A stretch of 64,000 nt of DNA from Aphelocoma coerulescens (GCF_041296385.1 NW_027183525.1:271663-335662), one strand, 5' to 3'; numbered from the stretch's first letter, positions 44,701-63,056 are shown. The notes: generated by a model not told the origin, from the sequence alone. Numbers and translations are program-made.

Positions 44701-46544
44701 CCCCTTGCCTTGCAGGTGGCCATCAAACGGGTGCCGCGGAACCGCATCGGCCATTGGGGCGAGCTGGTGAGTGAGCGAGGGGCAGCGGGAGAAGCCGGGG
44801 CGCGACGGGCGGGGATGAGCCGAGGCCCGGCAGGGTGGAAGCCGCCAGAACACTTCGAGGGAGAGCGGCCGTGGGGCCAGCGGAGCGCGCAGAGCGTCCC
44901 CGGCTGGCTGAGGGCTTCCCGAGCCCCGGCACGGCATCAGCTCCGCTGACAGCACCGTGCTCCTCCCACAGCCCGACGGCACCCGAGCACCACTGGAGAT
45001 CGTGCTGCTGGACAAGGTGTCCGCTGGCTTCCCTGGCATCGTCCAGCTCCACGAGTGGCTGGAGCTCCCCAACAACGTGGTGATGGTGCTGGAGCGCCCG
45101 GAGCGGTCTCAGGACCTCCTTCACTTCATTTGGGCACGGGGCTTCCTGTGCGAGGAGGTGGCGCGGCACCTGTTCCGCCAGGTGCTGGAGGCCGTGCGGC
45201 ACTGCACCAGCTGCGGGGTCCTGCACCGGGACATCAAACCGGAGAACATCCTGGTTGACCTGGCAACCGGGCAGGCCAAACTCATCGACTTTGGCTGTGG
45301 CACCTACCTGCAAGCCGCAGCCTACACCAGCTTTGCAGGTGAGCCCACGCAGGGGGAGGCTCCTGGTAGCGGCATCTCACAGCCCAACATCTCACGGCCC
45401 AACATCTCACAGCCCAAAGCCAGCTGTGGCAGGGGGGATTCTCCCTTTTGCTGCCAGTCATGGCAGCCGGAGTCTTCAGCTGAGCTGCTTTTGAGCGGCG
45501 CTGGCTGAAGGGCTATTTTCCAGCCTTGCTGGCAGCCTTCGCCAGCCACTCTGCCCAGGACTGGCGCTGGGGCTGGGGCAGCCAGCGTCACAGAAACACC
45601 CGTGGGTGGGAGTAGCAGAGAGGGGGGCCCAGAACCTGTGCTCCAGCCCGTTTGGTGTGCAGGCGAGACAGGGCTCGGACTGCTCTGCTGCCCGTGCTTG
45701 CCTTGGCTTAAGAATGGTTTCTGGGGCAGTGCAGGCAGGGAGGATGAAAGCGTGGTTTTTCCCCAGCACCAAGTGGGTTTTTCCTTTGCATGGAATGCTC
45801 GGGCCTTGCCAGGGCTTCCGCTGCCCTCTTGCGACACCAGCGGCTTCTTTTCCAACCCCCAGTTTGTACGCAAGTCCCAGGTGCTGGCAAGAGGGCAGCG
45901 GGTCACGCCGCGTGCCGCTGCTGCGGCCCCCGCATGCCCAGGGATGCTGGGGCGAGGCTCTGGGAGCAGGCAGCGTCCCCCTGAAGAACTCCACCTCTAT
46001 TCCATAGGAACACCGTCCTACAGCCCCCCGGAATGGACCCTGTTAGGCTGGTACCACGGCGAGGCAGCGACCGTCTGGTCCCTGGGCATCGTGCTGCACC
46101 AGATGGTCTGCGGGGAGCACCCTTTCAGGAGGGGCTGGCACAGCACCTGGGGCCGGCTCTCGCTCCCACGACGGCTCTCTCCAGGTGGATCCTCGTCTCT
46201 GCAGCACGGGGGGAATAGCAGTGCTGGGAGACAGCAGCGGGCTCAGGAGCATCCCGCACTGGCAGCTGCTGAGCAGGTGGCAATGTCCTGCTCTCCTGCT
46301 CTCCAAAAGAAAGAATTGATGGCAAAGTTTAGGCACAGCCCTGAGCACACGCAGCACGGCCTGGCCATGGCAAGAGTGGGGCAAAGCGGACAGGAGCCTT
46401 CTGCAACTGACTGGCGCTTTCTGCTTTCTCTCCGCAGAGTGCCAGGATCTCATCCGACGGTGTTTAACCGTGCTCTCCTCGGAAAGGCCCTCATTAGAAG
46501 ACCTGTCCTGTGATCCTTGGATGCAGGATATTCACATGCCATAG
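44044..46544 (+). CDS. PIM-like serine/threonine kinase, five coding exons, apparently intact
   Basis: PIM kinases are constitutively active cytosolic and nuclear Ser/Thr kinases promoting survival and growth. Exons are 44,044-44,598, 44,716-44,766, 44,972-45,338, 46,008-46,184 and 46,438-46,544, all with GT-AG introns and matching phases, giving 418 residues. Residues 1-158 are a Pro/Arg-rich extension. The kinase domain starts at RYRLG (159), with G-loop GRGGFGSV (167-174), VAIK Lys189, PIM-type hinge ERPERSQDL (about 243-251), HRDIKPEN (287-294), DFG (308-310) and PPEW (331-334) in place of APE. The end is [10 protein letters not shown]. Exon 2 encodes 17 residues, the size I expect of PIM1 exon 2. 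It is longer than the ~313-residue PIM1 because of the N-terminal extension. The frame has no upstream stop back to 43,576, so ATGs at 43,606 and 43,696 are alternatives. I chose 44,044 from recalled passerine PIM-like proteins. Confidence 0.88.
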
Positions 46545-46689
46545 GAGAAGGGAGAGAGCCACGTGCACGCTTTGACCCAGGGAGCCGGTAAGTTCCAGCT
46601 GCACACGCGCCTTGGCAGGAAGCAGCAAAGAAAGGCAGAGATTTTGTCCTGCCTGAATCGCTGCGCAGGGCTCCTCAGCTGGGCACGCG

Positions 46690-47975
46690 CAGCCCTGCTG
46701 CTGGAGCTGAGCTGCTCTTCCCAGCACTGGTGGCCCCCATGCCAGCTGCTTTTGCTTGTTCTGCTTCAGCGACAGCCGGGGCCCTGGGCAGAGCACTGAC
46801 AGCCTGCTCCAGCCCCAGGGAAGAAGGAGCCCCTGGAGAAGCTGTGGCAGGTGCGGCTGCTGCTGCTGGAGACATGGAGGGTGACATCAAGGATGACAAG
46901 CTCTTCCTCCACCTGGCAAGCTGAAGATGATGGACTTCAATTGTGGCACCTTCTCCAAAGCCAGGCTCCACAGCGAATTTGCAGATGAGTCCACATGCAG
47001 GGGGATGCTCCCAGATTTGTGCATTGCACAGCCTGGCCGGGAAGCAAAGGTTTCCCCCTTTGCTGGGGCGGATGCAACCAATTCTTCAGTCGGCTGCCAA
47101 GCTGCTTTTTGGCAGGGCTGGGGGGATGGGCTGGGCTGGTTTTGAACTGGGAGTCTGCTCCTGGCCCTGCCAACAGCCCCCAGCACCCACCGTGGCCCGC
47201 GCTGGGGCTGGGGCTGGGGCAGCCAGCCCGACACAAACAAAGCCCCATGGTGGGAGCAGAGGTTGGACACCAGAAGCTGTGCATGGGCTGCTTTGCTCTG
47301 CAGGCAAGGAAGGGCTTGGGCTGCTCCAGTGCCCTTGTTTGCTTTGGGCTCAGCATGACTTTTGGGGGCAGTGCAGGGGGAAGGCAGAAAGCGTGGGCTG
47401 CCCTGGCCCGTGGGTGGGGTTTTCCCTCGCATGGCAGGCTTGGACCTTCCTCAAGGCCCAGCAGGGAGAAGATTTTTTACCTTTTTCCTTGTTTTCCCTT
47501 TTTGTCTGTAATCTCTTTTCATTGATTTATGGTTTGTTTTTCCAAAGGAAGCATTCTAGGTGCTGTCTGGTCCGGATGGCAAAGTGCTTGGGAGCAGCTG
47601 TGGCATGGATGGGACATGCCCTTGGAGAAGGGCTGAGGACACCGTTTGGGAGCAGCTTTTCTTCTGGCGGCGGGAGGCGTGAGGTGGGTGCCCGTCCTCT
47701 TGGCACGGCTGGGATAAGGGCTTTTGGGAGACGGCAGCGAGCACAGCGGCATCCTGCTCTGGGCAGCTGCTGAGGAGGTGGCTGTGCCACGGCCGGCTGC
47801 AGGCTGGGCACGTGTCCTGCCCTCCTGCTCTCCTGCCAGAGGCAGCAATGCTGGGCAGCTTTGGGCAGCGCCCTGAGCGCGGCCAGCATGGCCTGGGCAC
47901 CGCGGGCGGCTGGGACAAGGGGGACGGGAGCCTTCAGCTGACGGGTGCTTTCTGCTTTCTCTCCTTGCAGCCGGG
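46690..47975 (+). pseudogene. Decayed PIM-like kinase copy downstream of the intact gene
   Basis: Segments align in order with the intact PIM-like gene. About 46,830-46,984 matches the end of exon 3, with the HRD region changed to EGDIKDDK, a frame break, then LKMMDF...GTFSK. The following donor is mutated from GTGAGT to ATGAGT at 46,985. 47,105-47,460 matches intron 3, sharing GCTGGGGCTGGGGCAGCCAG and flanking sequence. 47,561-47,678 is a damaged exon 4 beginning at VWS and ending at a GTGAGG donor. 47,679-47,970 matches intron 4. After the TTGCAG at about 47,970 the sequence is not PIM exon 5. The catalytic loop and the 5' half are gone, so it cannot make a kinase. Its closest relative is the minus-strand remnant at 30.05-30.7 kb. 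Confidence 0.8.
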
Positions 47976-49744
47976 CTCTGTGGATGCTGAGGCTGCTCTG
48001 GGCTCCACCAAGGCTCTGCTGCGGCTCAGCCCCGGGGCCACGAGAAGCCAAAGAAGAAACGCCGTGACCTGCAGCAGAGACGTGCTTGAGTAGCTCGGCA
48101 GTGCAGCTCAAGTTTGCAGAGTGTGCACCTCCGGGGGAAAATATGACACCCCCCCAATAACAAACTTGTTCAGTAACTTCTGAAATGAAATCAGTCTGGG
48201 ATGACCCCCAATGCCATTTTTCAGCTTGCTCAAGCTGAAGCCCAGCCCTTCTCTGAACAGTTCTCTCCCCCACCTGCCTTTTGCTCCACAAGTGCTCCCT
48301 CTTTCCCCCAGTGAGTTCCCAGCTCACCGCAGTCCCCATTGCACTGTAGCCTTCCTTGATGGCCCTGGCCATGAGGAAGAATGAGCCCCAGGTTTAGGGA
48401 CTCGTGTTGTCACTGGCTGAAGAACAGCAATGTCTCAAAGGTCTGGTGAGATTTGGGGGTCATTCAGAGCTGCTCTCCAGGCCTCAGCTCTGCTCACTGC
48501 TGGCTTCCCACTTCCTTTTCCTCATTCTTCACAAAGCAGGATGAGCTCTGTGAATGCCCTTGACCCTCGCCACCCTTCCCAGCCCAGCCACCCAGCCCAG
48601 TTAGGCTTAAGCTGGAGCTTCTCTGTCTCCTCTGGCACCCCAGTGCAGTCCCCTCTGTGGGGAGCAGCAGCCCCAGAGCACAGCACACAACAGTGCAGGC
48701 CACAGCCGGAGCAGCTCCCTGCAGCCATGGCTTGGCTCTTTGTGGCAACCAAATGCTCCCTGTTTGCAGCTGTCCCTGGAGGATGGCCCCAGGGCAGAGC
48801 CCAGCCGGGCTCCCAGTGCATCCCCTGGAGCCTGGGGCAGACAGCGCTCGCAGAGCTGAGGTTCATGGTGAGCACCCAGAGCTGTGGCTCGCAGTCGGTG
48901 TTTGCAAGCGTTGTGATCTCATCTCCTGCAACCTGTGGGGAAAACGAGCTGTGCGGCCAGGCCAGCACCGCCCCTCTTGGCAGGGACGAGGCTGAAGGCC
49001 TTTCCTGTTGCCGAGGAGGCGGCATTAAGCCTTAGCGGGGCCTGGCACCTGTGGAGCCGGATCTCGCCCGCTGTCCGGGACTCGCTGCCCACCAACCGCC
49101 CCCACCCGCCGCGCTCCCTTCTGCAGGGACAGAAGGCTCTGGCTGTACCAGGCTTTCCATCACGTCTGTGTACCCATAGCTGTGGAACGCACATGGAGAG
49201 GGAAAGTGTCAGTCACGGTGCTTGCACACTCCTTCCTTTCCATACAGGACACATTCCTGCGCACCCCCTGTCAGGGTCTATTCAAAGGAGAGGCATGGAT
49301 AGAGATTTCCCACAGAGCTCTGACTCTGGCGGAACTCACCTTGTCAGCCAGCAGCCAGGGCATTTTTTTCCCAGCTCTGTGTCAGTCGGTGCCCAAGAGC
49401 TGAAGGGAGCAGCATTTAGAAGCAGTTTCCAGATTTCTAGGCAGGCAGTGGAGCTGACAAGCATCCGTGCAACTCGCCGTGTTCATCAGGAGGGGCTGCT
49501 GCTTCTTTGGGAATACGGCACAATAGAGACACGAGACTTGGAAAAATCCCAGCTCTCTGTGGATTTGCGCAGGAGGAGGAGCAGCAGAAACACTTTGTGT
49601 CTGCTTGTGGGGACACAAGGTCCAAGGAGCGGGGCTGGCAGAGGGTGACCTGGGCCGCTGGCAGCTCAAGTCCCGTGTGTTGGGTCTGCCTGAGGGAAAG
49701 TTCATGGGCCTTCCAGGGCTGTGCTTTGCATTGGTAGCTGGACG
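47976..49744. other. Intergenic, no gene recognised
   Basis: GC-moderate sequence with overlapping open frames up to about 237 codons on both strands. None has a recognisable domain, start context or splice pattern. A CpG-richer patch occurs at 48,960-49,110. Confidence 0.5.
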
Positions 49745-50000
49745 GGTGCTGATAATAGAGTGGTGTTCTGGCTACTGCCCAGCAGCGCTGTCCCTCTGCC
49801 ATTCCTTCCCCCATCAGAGGGGATGGGAGTGGGCAGGATCCTGGCAGGGGACACAGCCAGACCAGCGGACCCAAATCAGCCAAGGGGATGTTCCAACCAT
49901 ATGACTCCAGCTCAGATGTATAAAGCAAAGGGAGAGAGGAGGAAGGGCACCTTTTCCCCCAGAAGCTGAAGTTTCCCTGAGGGTTCCAGTTCCAAACTGT
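49745..50000 (+). mobile_element. LTR fragment with TATA box, diverged relative of 29.2-29.56 kb
   Basis: GGGGACACAGCCAGACCAGC, then TTCCAACCATATGAC, then TGTATAAAGCAAAGGGAG and GGAGGAAGGG follow the order of the LTR fragment near 29.4 kb. TATAAA is at 49,919-49,924. Confidence 0.5.
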
Positions 50001-50640
50001 TGACCCTTTTTGGAGGCATAAGATTGTCACCTCATAGTCTTCCAGTCACCCTCGAGTTGTAGAATTTTAGAGCAGTCAAATCAATCAAGTTCACATTTTC
50101 TAGATATTGCTGTGTCATTTTCTTGATATCCACGTGAGAGGGGACACAGTGATGGATGGGTTTGCATGGGAGCTCCAGAGCCCCGGAATGGAGAGCCTGA
50201 GTGTCCCAGCAGGATTTGCAGGAGTGTGGGGCAGCTGGAAAGAAGATCGTGGGCAATATTCTCCTGCCTCCATCTTCCAAGGCAACTTTGATTCAGTCCC
50301 TGTCTGCACCATGCCATGGGGCCTCCAGAGGCCCAGGGAGGTGTCTGGGTGGCCCCAGAAGGCACTTGCAGAACCCTGGGGCACCAGGGAAGGGGTAGGA
50401 GCATCCCTGTGGTGCTGGGAGAGACACGCAGAGGGGGCCACCCCTGGTGCCCAGGCAAGAGCTGCATTCAGGCAGCCAAATTCATGCAGGGTCTGCCCGG
50501 GCGCTGCCAAGGACCTGTCCAGTGAGCTCCTGTCCTCTTTCACCTCTTTGTATTTTCTCTGTATTTCTTTGTATTTATCCTTATTATTATCTTTGTATTT
50601 GTTGACCCTCAAAATGCCATTAGAAATCATTTTCCCTCAA
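50001..50640. other. Intergenic, no gene recognised
   Basis: Mixed composition. 50,540-50,610 has an imperfect TTTGTATTTATCC/TTCTCTGTATTTC run. No exon or element boundary can be supported. Confidence 0.45.
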
Positions 50641-51215
50641 AATAAATACTGACTTATTTTAGTGTGCTGCTTTGGACAAATTTGCAGGAAAATATCCTCT
50701 GACAGAAGGCAGGTTACAACCAGCCCTCTCCCACCAGGTCTGGGAAAAAAATATTTTCCTCTGAGGAAAGTGAAAGAGAACCTATTTATTTAACAAACAC
50801 ACAGGAAAAGGATAATAATGCTGAATACTAAAACCTCTCGCTGTGGAGAGAAACCTGGGAAGATTTCAGAGTCCTTCTGTAGGTGTGCTCTCTCTCCTCC
50901 TCCTTGGAGCTGGGTTGGTGTCCTCCAGGGCCTCGGTGGAAAATTCTCCCGGTGTGTTCTGATGTTGAAACAGTCCAGAAGTGAAGAAGGGAAAAAGCCC
51001 AAGTCCCAGGAAAACAAACTTCAACTCTCCATCTCCCTCTGGAGAAAAGGAGCCGAAAGCGGACTGGAAAGCAAGCAGGGCGCTCCCTCCGCTCTTCTCG
51101 CTGCTGCAGCAGAACACAGAGGCGTGTGTGTCTGTGTCCTTGAACAACTGCTTTGAAAAGTTTGCTCGGTTTTTTCTCTCTCCCCCGTCGGGCTCAGTTT
51201 AAAGGCACAGAAAGG
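50641..51215 (-). mobile_element. Probable LTR on minus strand
   Basis: On the minus strand an AATAAATAGG signal (near 50,785) is followed by TTCTCTTTCACTTTCCTC and GGAAAATATTTTTTTCCCAG. This is a 3' end arrangement seen in passerine endogenous retrovirus LTRs, preceded by ~400 bp without stops or genes. Both borders are approximate. Confidence 0.4.
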
Positions 51216-51720
51216 CACAGGATTGATTTCTGGGCAGAGAGCAGCGATAGGGGATACACATCATAAACTCACCCCCAGACAGGAATGTACAGAGTTGGAG
51301 AGCTCTACAGTCCTGTGTCTTTAGTTCCAAGGGTATGGAAGTGTCGATGGGTCCTTTGGTAATCGCACAGTTCTGTATCGGTTCCCGCCATGTGGAGCCA
51401 TTTTTATACAGAAGTCAGTGTATTCACACAGCACAGATTGTTGTGTTTTCCTGTGTATCAATTTCTGTGTAAACCTGCATCCCGTTGTACAGTTTTATCG
51501 ATGTATGAATTTCTGTGTAAAGCTGCGTGGCCTTGTAGAGTTTGGTTCAGGCTCTGTGGGTGTTGAGAGAGTTCGATGGATGTTTGGCTTTCTCTCCAGA
51601 TGTGTATCTGTACAGGTATCACCGTGTGACCCATCAGACATTTAACTGTGTGAACCAAAAGGGATCTTTGTATCTTTCCATATGGAGAGCAGAGATGGAA
51701 CAATCTGCAGGAAGCTTGTA
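51216..51720. other. Unassigned AT-moderate segment with a short internal duplication
   Basis: Two imperfect ~50-bp copies, at about 51,450-51,495 and 51,500-51,545, share TATSAATTTCTGTGTAAA. No gene is recognised. It may be internal sequence or U3 of a neighbouring LTR. Confidence 0.4.
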
Positions 51721-52686
51721 ACAGAATGTTGGGGTTTTGGGAGTTCTCCTGGGGTTTTCTTCTGTTAAAGGAATTTTCCCCATCCATGTTGCCACGGGGA
51801 CAAATTACTGGGTGCTTAAGAAAAACAGAAAACCTGGCCATAGGGGTGGGGTGCATCTTGCTACTCTTTTTTTCACCTGGCTGTGTGGGCAGTCAGTCCC
51901 TGGCGTTTTGGATGACGGAGAGAGAGGCTGCTTCTTCGGCTGCTTTCCTTCTACCGGAGAGACCCCGGGATTCCCAAGCCCGCCTTCCCTGCCCCGCTGG
52001 GAGCCAGGCTGCGGCCGCCCTGCCGCTGCCATTGCTTCAAGCCTTCGCTGCTCTGTAGCCCGGCTCTCCCTGCCTGCCGAGACCTCCGGGGGTTCCCACC
52101 GCAGCTCCGGAACTTTGATACATCTTGTCTGCCATGCAGGATTTGTGCTCATCCCTGCTGTTCCAGCCTGCCGTTCCAGCCTGCCATTCCAGCCTGCTGT
52201 TCCCGAGGGTCCGGCTGGACATCGGGATCGGCTGCCCAGGGGGTTTTTGAAATCTTTGTTCCATCCCTTCCCGGGATCCCAGGCCGTCAGTGCCGTGTGC
52301 TCCCCGAGCTCGCTCCGGAGCGCCCCCTGCAGCCGTGGGGGAACCATCGCACCTGCCCTGCTCACCAGGAGCCGCCAGCGCCACTGCTGGCTGAGAGCAG
52401 AACTGCACCCAAGGGGAAACGGCCTGACAGCCAAGAAGGCTGGGACTGGGTTTGTGATTGTTTGCTGTTACTGCCATAGCTATTGCTGTTTGTTTGACTG
52501 GTTATACACATATAGATATATATTAGTAAAGAACTGTTATTCCTGTTCCTCATATCTTTGCCTATAAAGCTCCTTAATTTCAAAATTATAATAATTCAGA
52601 GGGAAGGGGGTTGCAATTTTTTTTCCTTCCATTTCAGGAGAGACTCCTGCCTTCCTTGGCAGACACCTGTCTTTCAAACCAAGACA
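51721..52686 (+). mobile_element. LTR element on plus strand ending ...CAAACCAAGACA
   Basis: The right terminus, CTGTCTTTCAAACCAAGACA at 52,686, and the preceding TTAATTTCAAAATTATAATA match a very common passerine LTR end as I remember it. A signal-like ATTAGTAAAGAACTG lies ~160 bp before the end. The GC-rich segment at 51,960-52,420 is probably R/U3 of the same element. The left border is uncertain. Confidence 0.5.
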
Positions 52687-53127
52687 CTGGGAGCAACTGG
52701 GACCACAGTGGGGGCAAATGCTATCATACAGGGAGTGACTGGGTTCATACTGGAAGTGACTGGAGCCACATTGGACTCTTACTGAGAGTGAAAGCAACCA
52801 TACTGGGTGTGACTGGGAGCCACTGGGACCACGCTGTGTGTGAGAAATGAGACAACTCTTAGTTAAAAATTAAAATAATTTATTAAAAATGGAAAAATTG
52901 AAAAATTACAAAAATTAGCAAAATATAAAAATTTGGGATCCTATGGCTCGATAGATGGTATGCCCCAGGAGCGCAGGGATTTTAGATCTTCTGGCTGAAA
53001 CAGCACTAGAGCTCAGGTAGAGAAAAAGGACTTACAGTGCTAGGCTGGCTTTTGGCTGGTCCAAAAGCAAAAAAATATTTCTAAAGGCTCCTTAATAGGA
53101 GTAGGCTTTCCCACCACTATTTTTTTG
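52687..53127. other. Degenerate ACTGGGA minisatellite, then AT-rich DNA
   Basis: 52,687-52,850 repeats ACTGGGA, GTGACTGG and GGACCAC-type motifs at irregular spacing. 52,860-53,060 is A/T-rich with AAAAATT runs and no gene. Confidence 0.5.
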
Positions 53128-53748
53128 TTTGTTTGTTTGTTTTAATAAATTGCATGCACTAATTCCCATCCATTTGCTGCAAATGATCCCCCAGGAAAGC
53201 TTCCACAAAGGGCCCCATAGCTGTGGCGGTTCTCTTCTAAAGCAGCCCAGGAACAGCTCCTGGGTTCAGGAGCAAAGCCTAAGCGGTTAGGAGCTTGCAC
53301 TTCATTGCCAAGGGAATTGCTCTCTTGGCACACCGTCAAGGGTCACAGCAGAGAGCCAAGGCCTCTAATGGCAGGATTTGGAGCAAGAAAGTGCTTTCCC
53401 TCACTCCTGGGCAAGTTTTAGAAGTACTTGTGAGGCTCCCTGCCAGCCTGCAATTTGCAGGTTGTCTCGGCTGAAGCAGCAAGCTGAGGAAATGACAGTG
53501 TCCAATGCCACGCGCTCTCCCGTGGAGGGAACGCAACCCCTGCAGGTTACGTTGCAAATACTCTCCAGCCGCCAGCGAGTGCAGACACCCCCTTTTTAGC
53601 TGATGCTGTTGGCAGGAGCTTTAGCAAAGGAGCGGCACCTTAATGGCACTTTTGCTCCCAAATCTGCTTCATCACTACAAACGAGCATCAAGAGCAAAGT
53701 GAAGCAAAAGCCGTGTGATGGCTACCCCCAGGATAAACCTTTACTTAC

Positions 53749-53827
53749 GAGTCAGGTGGGTCAGGAAGTAGCCGGAATACGCCACAGAAAAAACCGTGCA
53801 AACCGCGGCACAGACTTGCCCGATCAT
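53749..53827 (-). pseudogene. Orphan first exon of the PAK-like gene (left duplicate)
   Basis: This is the 79-nt equivalent of 62,770-62,848. It has an ATG, 26 codons for a hydrophobic segment, then a GTAAGT donor. No PAK-like kinase exons exist to its left on the minus strand before the duplication breaks off at 53,128. It therefore appears to be a truncated gene copy. Confidence 0.5.
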
Positions 53828-54035
53828 TCTAGCAGTGCTGTGCGGGTTTGCACACTGAATGCCACCCGGGGGAAAAACCAAGACTCCTCTCGGGGTGCAG
53901 GCCGTCTGCTGAGAACGCCTCAGTCACGAGGGTCCTCCTGCAGCGAGCGAGCCAAAGAGCTGCTCTGGACAAGGAGGCCTCGCGCGCGCCGGGACAACGT
54001 CGCGCTGACAGCACTGTGATGCGGCCCGGCTCCCT

Positions 54036-54043
54036 TGATGTCA
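54036..54043 (-). promoter_or_regulatory. Mutated cAMP-response-element-like site (left duplicate)
   Basis: TGATGTCA stands where the right duplicate has a perfect TGACGTCA. The single change is of the CpG-decay type. Confidence 0.45.
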
Positions 54044-54979
54044 CAATAGCAGCCGCTCTGGCTCTGTTGGCGTAGTTACGCCCGGCAACCGAAATCTTCT
54101 GTACAGCTGACGCAAAAGAAAAGCCTGGGAAGATCTCCTCAGTCATAAAGCAGGAGAAAAAATCCTTACCGTCCATAAGCCAGTGCTCAAGGCATCCCGG
54201 GGTAACTCCGAAAATGCACCGATCCAGCAGGCCCCCAAGAAATCCAAGCAAACGTGGCTTTTCCTCCCCAAGGCTTTGACTAAAAGCAAGTGTGCTTGTT
54301 CCTGCTGGCATCTTTGTTGCTTCTGAAAGCCCTAACTGCTTTGATGACATTTAGGGGACAAAAGAAGCCAAGGAAATCAGTTTCCAGGAGTACTGCAGTG
54401 CGCAGTTGCTTCTTGAGCACGTAGGTGCATGCTGACCTTTGCTCGGACTCACTTTGGAGCCTGACCTCCCTTTCTGGCAGGGAGGTGTTGGCTTGTCTCC
54501 TGACACAAAGCTCCTCTCTTCCTGCTTGCTCTTTCTTTGGCACCTTAACGTCGGACAACATGCAGAAGAGCTGCGCGCTGATTCTCGGGCTGCCACAGTT
54601 TTGTTGTGTTGCAGCTCTGGCAGCAGCCTGCGGCTACCGCTCTGCGGTGGCCTGCAGGTGCCGAGCCCAAAGAAGGCCCGTTTCAAGCAGTCAAAAGCTG
54701 CAGCCTCACAGATGTTTGCCCAGGCTCCATGCTCCCTGTAAGATTCCTTGCAGACATTTGGATAGCCACATCCCAAAGAAAATGAGATGCAGTCATTCCC
54801 TTCTCTGTCAAAAGCTCCAGTTAAAGGCAGGAGCCAGCTTGAAAGAGGAGAGCAAGTACTGAGTGGGAGAGGGAAACGAGTGCATGCAACTCCTCTGGAA
54901 ACCAACTCTGCTTGCCCATGCACGAATGACTCTGGGCTTAGCTCTCTTTTCTGGTGACTCAGCACAGACACGTCCTGTC

Positions 54980-55691
54980 TGCTGGGGGACAACTGCTGCA
55001 GTGTCTTTGAGGAGCTTCACACTGGGCTCTTCACACGTCGGATGCTGCGGGTGCCATTTGAAAATCGATGCAATGGCTGAAAGGCCCAGCTGCACCTTGA
55101 AATTCTGTTGCTGAAAAACTGCAGTAATTTACCAGGGTAATTCCCCCAATTTGAAAGCGTCTCGTTTTCCCCATCTCCTAGAGAGCTAACGTCAACCAGC
55201 CAGTTGTAGAGCTTACAGAAGGAAGAATGAGGCCTTAGCAGGGAAAGCCGAGCGTAGGCCCTCGGACTCCCTTGAGCAGAGCGCGTTAGTGCCCCAAAAG
55301 GACCAGAGAGGGAAGCGTTTGGGGGACGTGCCATTTCAGCCCTCCTTGGCTCTTGGATGCCACGTGACCGCCAGGAAAGGGGAACAAGCGGGGCCTGCTC
55401 CCTCCTCCTGCCCCTCCCTGAGGGGCGGCTGGCGCTGGGGGATGCCAGGGCACGGGGGGCGGGTGGGGGGGCAACATCTCCGCAGGGCGGGCGGAGCGGG
55501 AGCGGCCACGGGGCGCGTGGGGCGGGGCAGGGCCCCTCTGTGAGGGGGGAGAGCCTTGGGCCGCTGGGAAGCAGCGCAAAGCCATGAACAGGACAGCCCG
55601 TCCAGAGCGCACGGCTTCGAAGGCGCTGTCCAGCTTAGGCCCAGTGTGGCAAGGAAGGGAATCTTCCAGGGTTCTGAAGGTTTTACAGCCT
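54980..55691. other. 3' flank of the PAK-like gene with a CpG-rich patch
   Basis: No gene recognised. 55,390-55,560 is CpG- and G-rich and includes GGGGGGCGGGTGGGGGGGC, a possible quadruplex-forming or promoter-like stretch. The frames on both strands are compositional. Confidence 0.45.
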
Positions 55692-55697
55692 TTTATT
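55692..55697 (-). terminator. Candidate polyadenylation signal of the PAK-like gene
   Basis: Plus-strand TTTATT reads AATAAA on the minus strand, about 465 bp beyond the stop codon at 56,162. It is the nearest candidate I noticed. Confidence 0.45.
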
Positions 55698-55744
55698 GCC
55701 AGTCCTGCTGAAACCAAGGGCTGAAACCAAGGGTCTTCCAGCTA

Positions 55745-55797
55745 CTTCTTCATCTTCATCTTCATCTTCATCTTCATCTTCATCTTCATCTTCATCA
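55745..55797. repeat. (TTCATC)n hexanucleotide microsatellite
   Basis: About eight perfect CATCTT units inside the probable 3' UTR of the PAK-like gene. Confidence 0.97.
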
Positions 55798-56161
55798 TTC
55801 TGTCCTCCTGGTGACCTGTTCAGGCTGACAGCTCATGCCTGGTCCAGTTCTGCTGAGTCCCAGCTTTTTCTTTCATAGCTTAATCATCAGGATGACGATT
55901 GGTCCATTTCTAGCTCCAGGATAGTTCTCAGCTTCCCTACATCAGCAATACTCTACTCTTAGCTAAACAATGCTCCTTTAATGAAACTTTCTGGGGACTG
56001 GAGTCCTAACGAAAACCAGCTAAGCTAAGAAAATCTCAAAACCATAAACTTCCTAACTATGGAACAGCTAAATTATAAAACTCAGGGGATGGCCGAATCT
56101 TCTCTTAAATACGGTACATCCCCTCTTCACTCCTCTGGGCTGGCGGGGCACCAAGGCCTCC

Positions 56162-62848
<6,687 letters not shown>

Positions 62849-63056
62849 TCTAGCAGTGCTGTGCGGGTTTGCACACTGAATGCCACCCGGGGGAAAAACC
62901 AAGACTCCTCTCGGGGTGCAGGCCGTCTGCTGAGAACGCCTCAGTCACGAGGGTCCTCCTGCAGCGAGCGAGCCAAAGAGCTGCTCTGGACAAGGAGGCC
63001 TCGCGCGCGCCGGGACAACGTCGCGCTGACAGCACTGTGATGCGGCCCGGCTCCCT

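Larger units (their letters stand above)
53128..54979. repeat. Segmental duplication, left copy
   Basis: This matches 62,150-64,000 in direct orientation at an offset of 9,022, then 9,021 after a one-base indel near 53,460. I counted about nine differences over ~1.84 kb, or about 99.5% identity. Homology begins inside a GTTT/T-rich run at both sites. The right limit cannot be seen because the second copy runs off the window. Confidence 0.95.

Noticed and set aside
48430..49648. Plus-strand frames of 201 and 237 codons
   Set aside because: There is no recognisable domain, and the frames overlap others on both strands with biased composition and no splice pattern.
53829..54350. 173-codon minus-strand frame (also 62,850-63,371) as a gene
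   Set aside because: It spans the CpG-rich promoter-like region and overlaps no known domain. A weak resemblance of part of it to a CRIB region was too poor to support. It is kept only as part of the duplicated segment.
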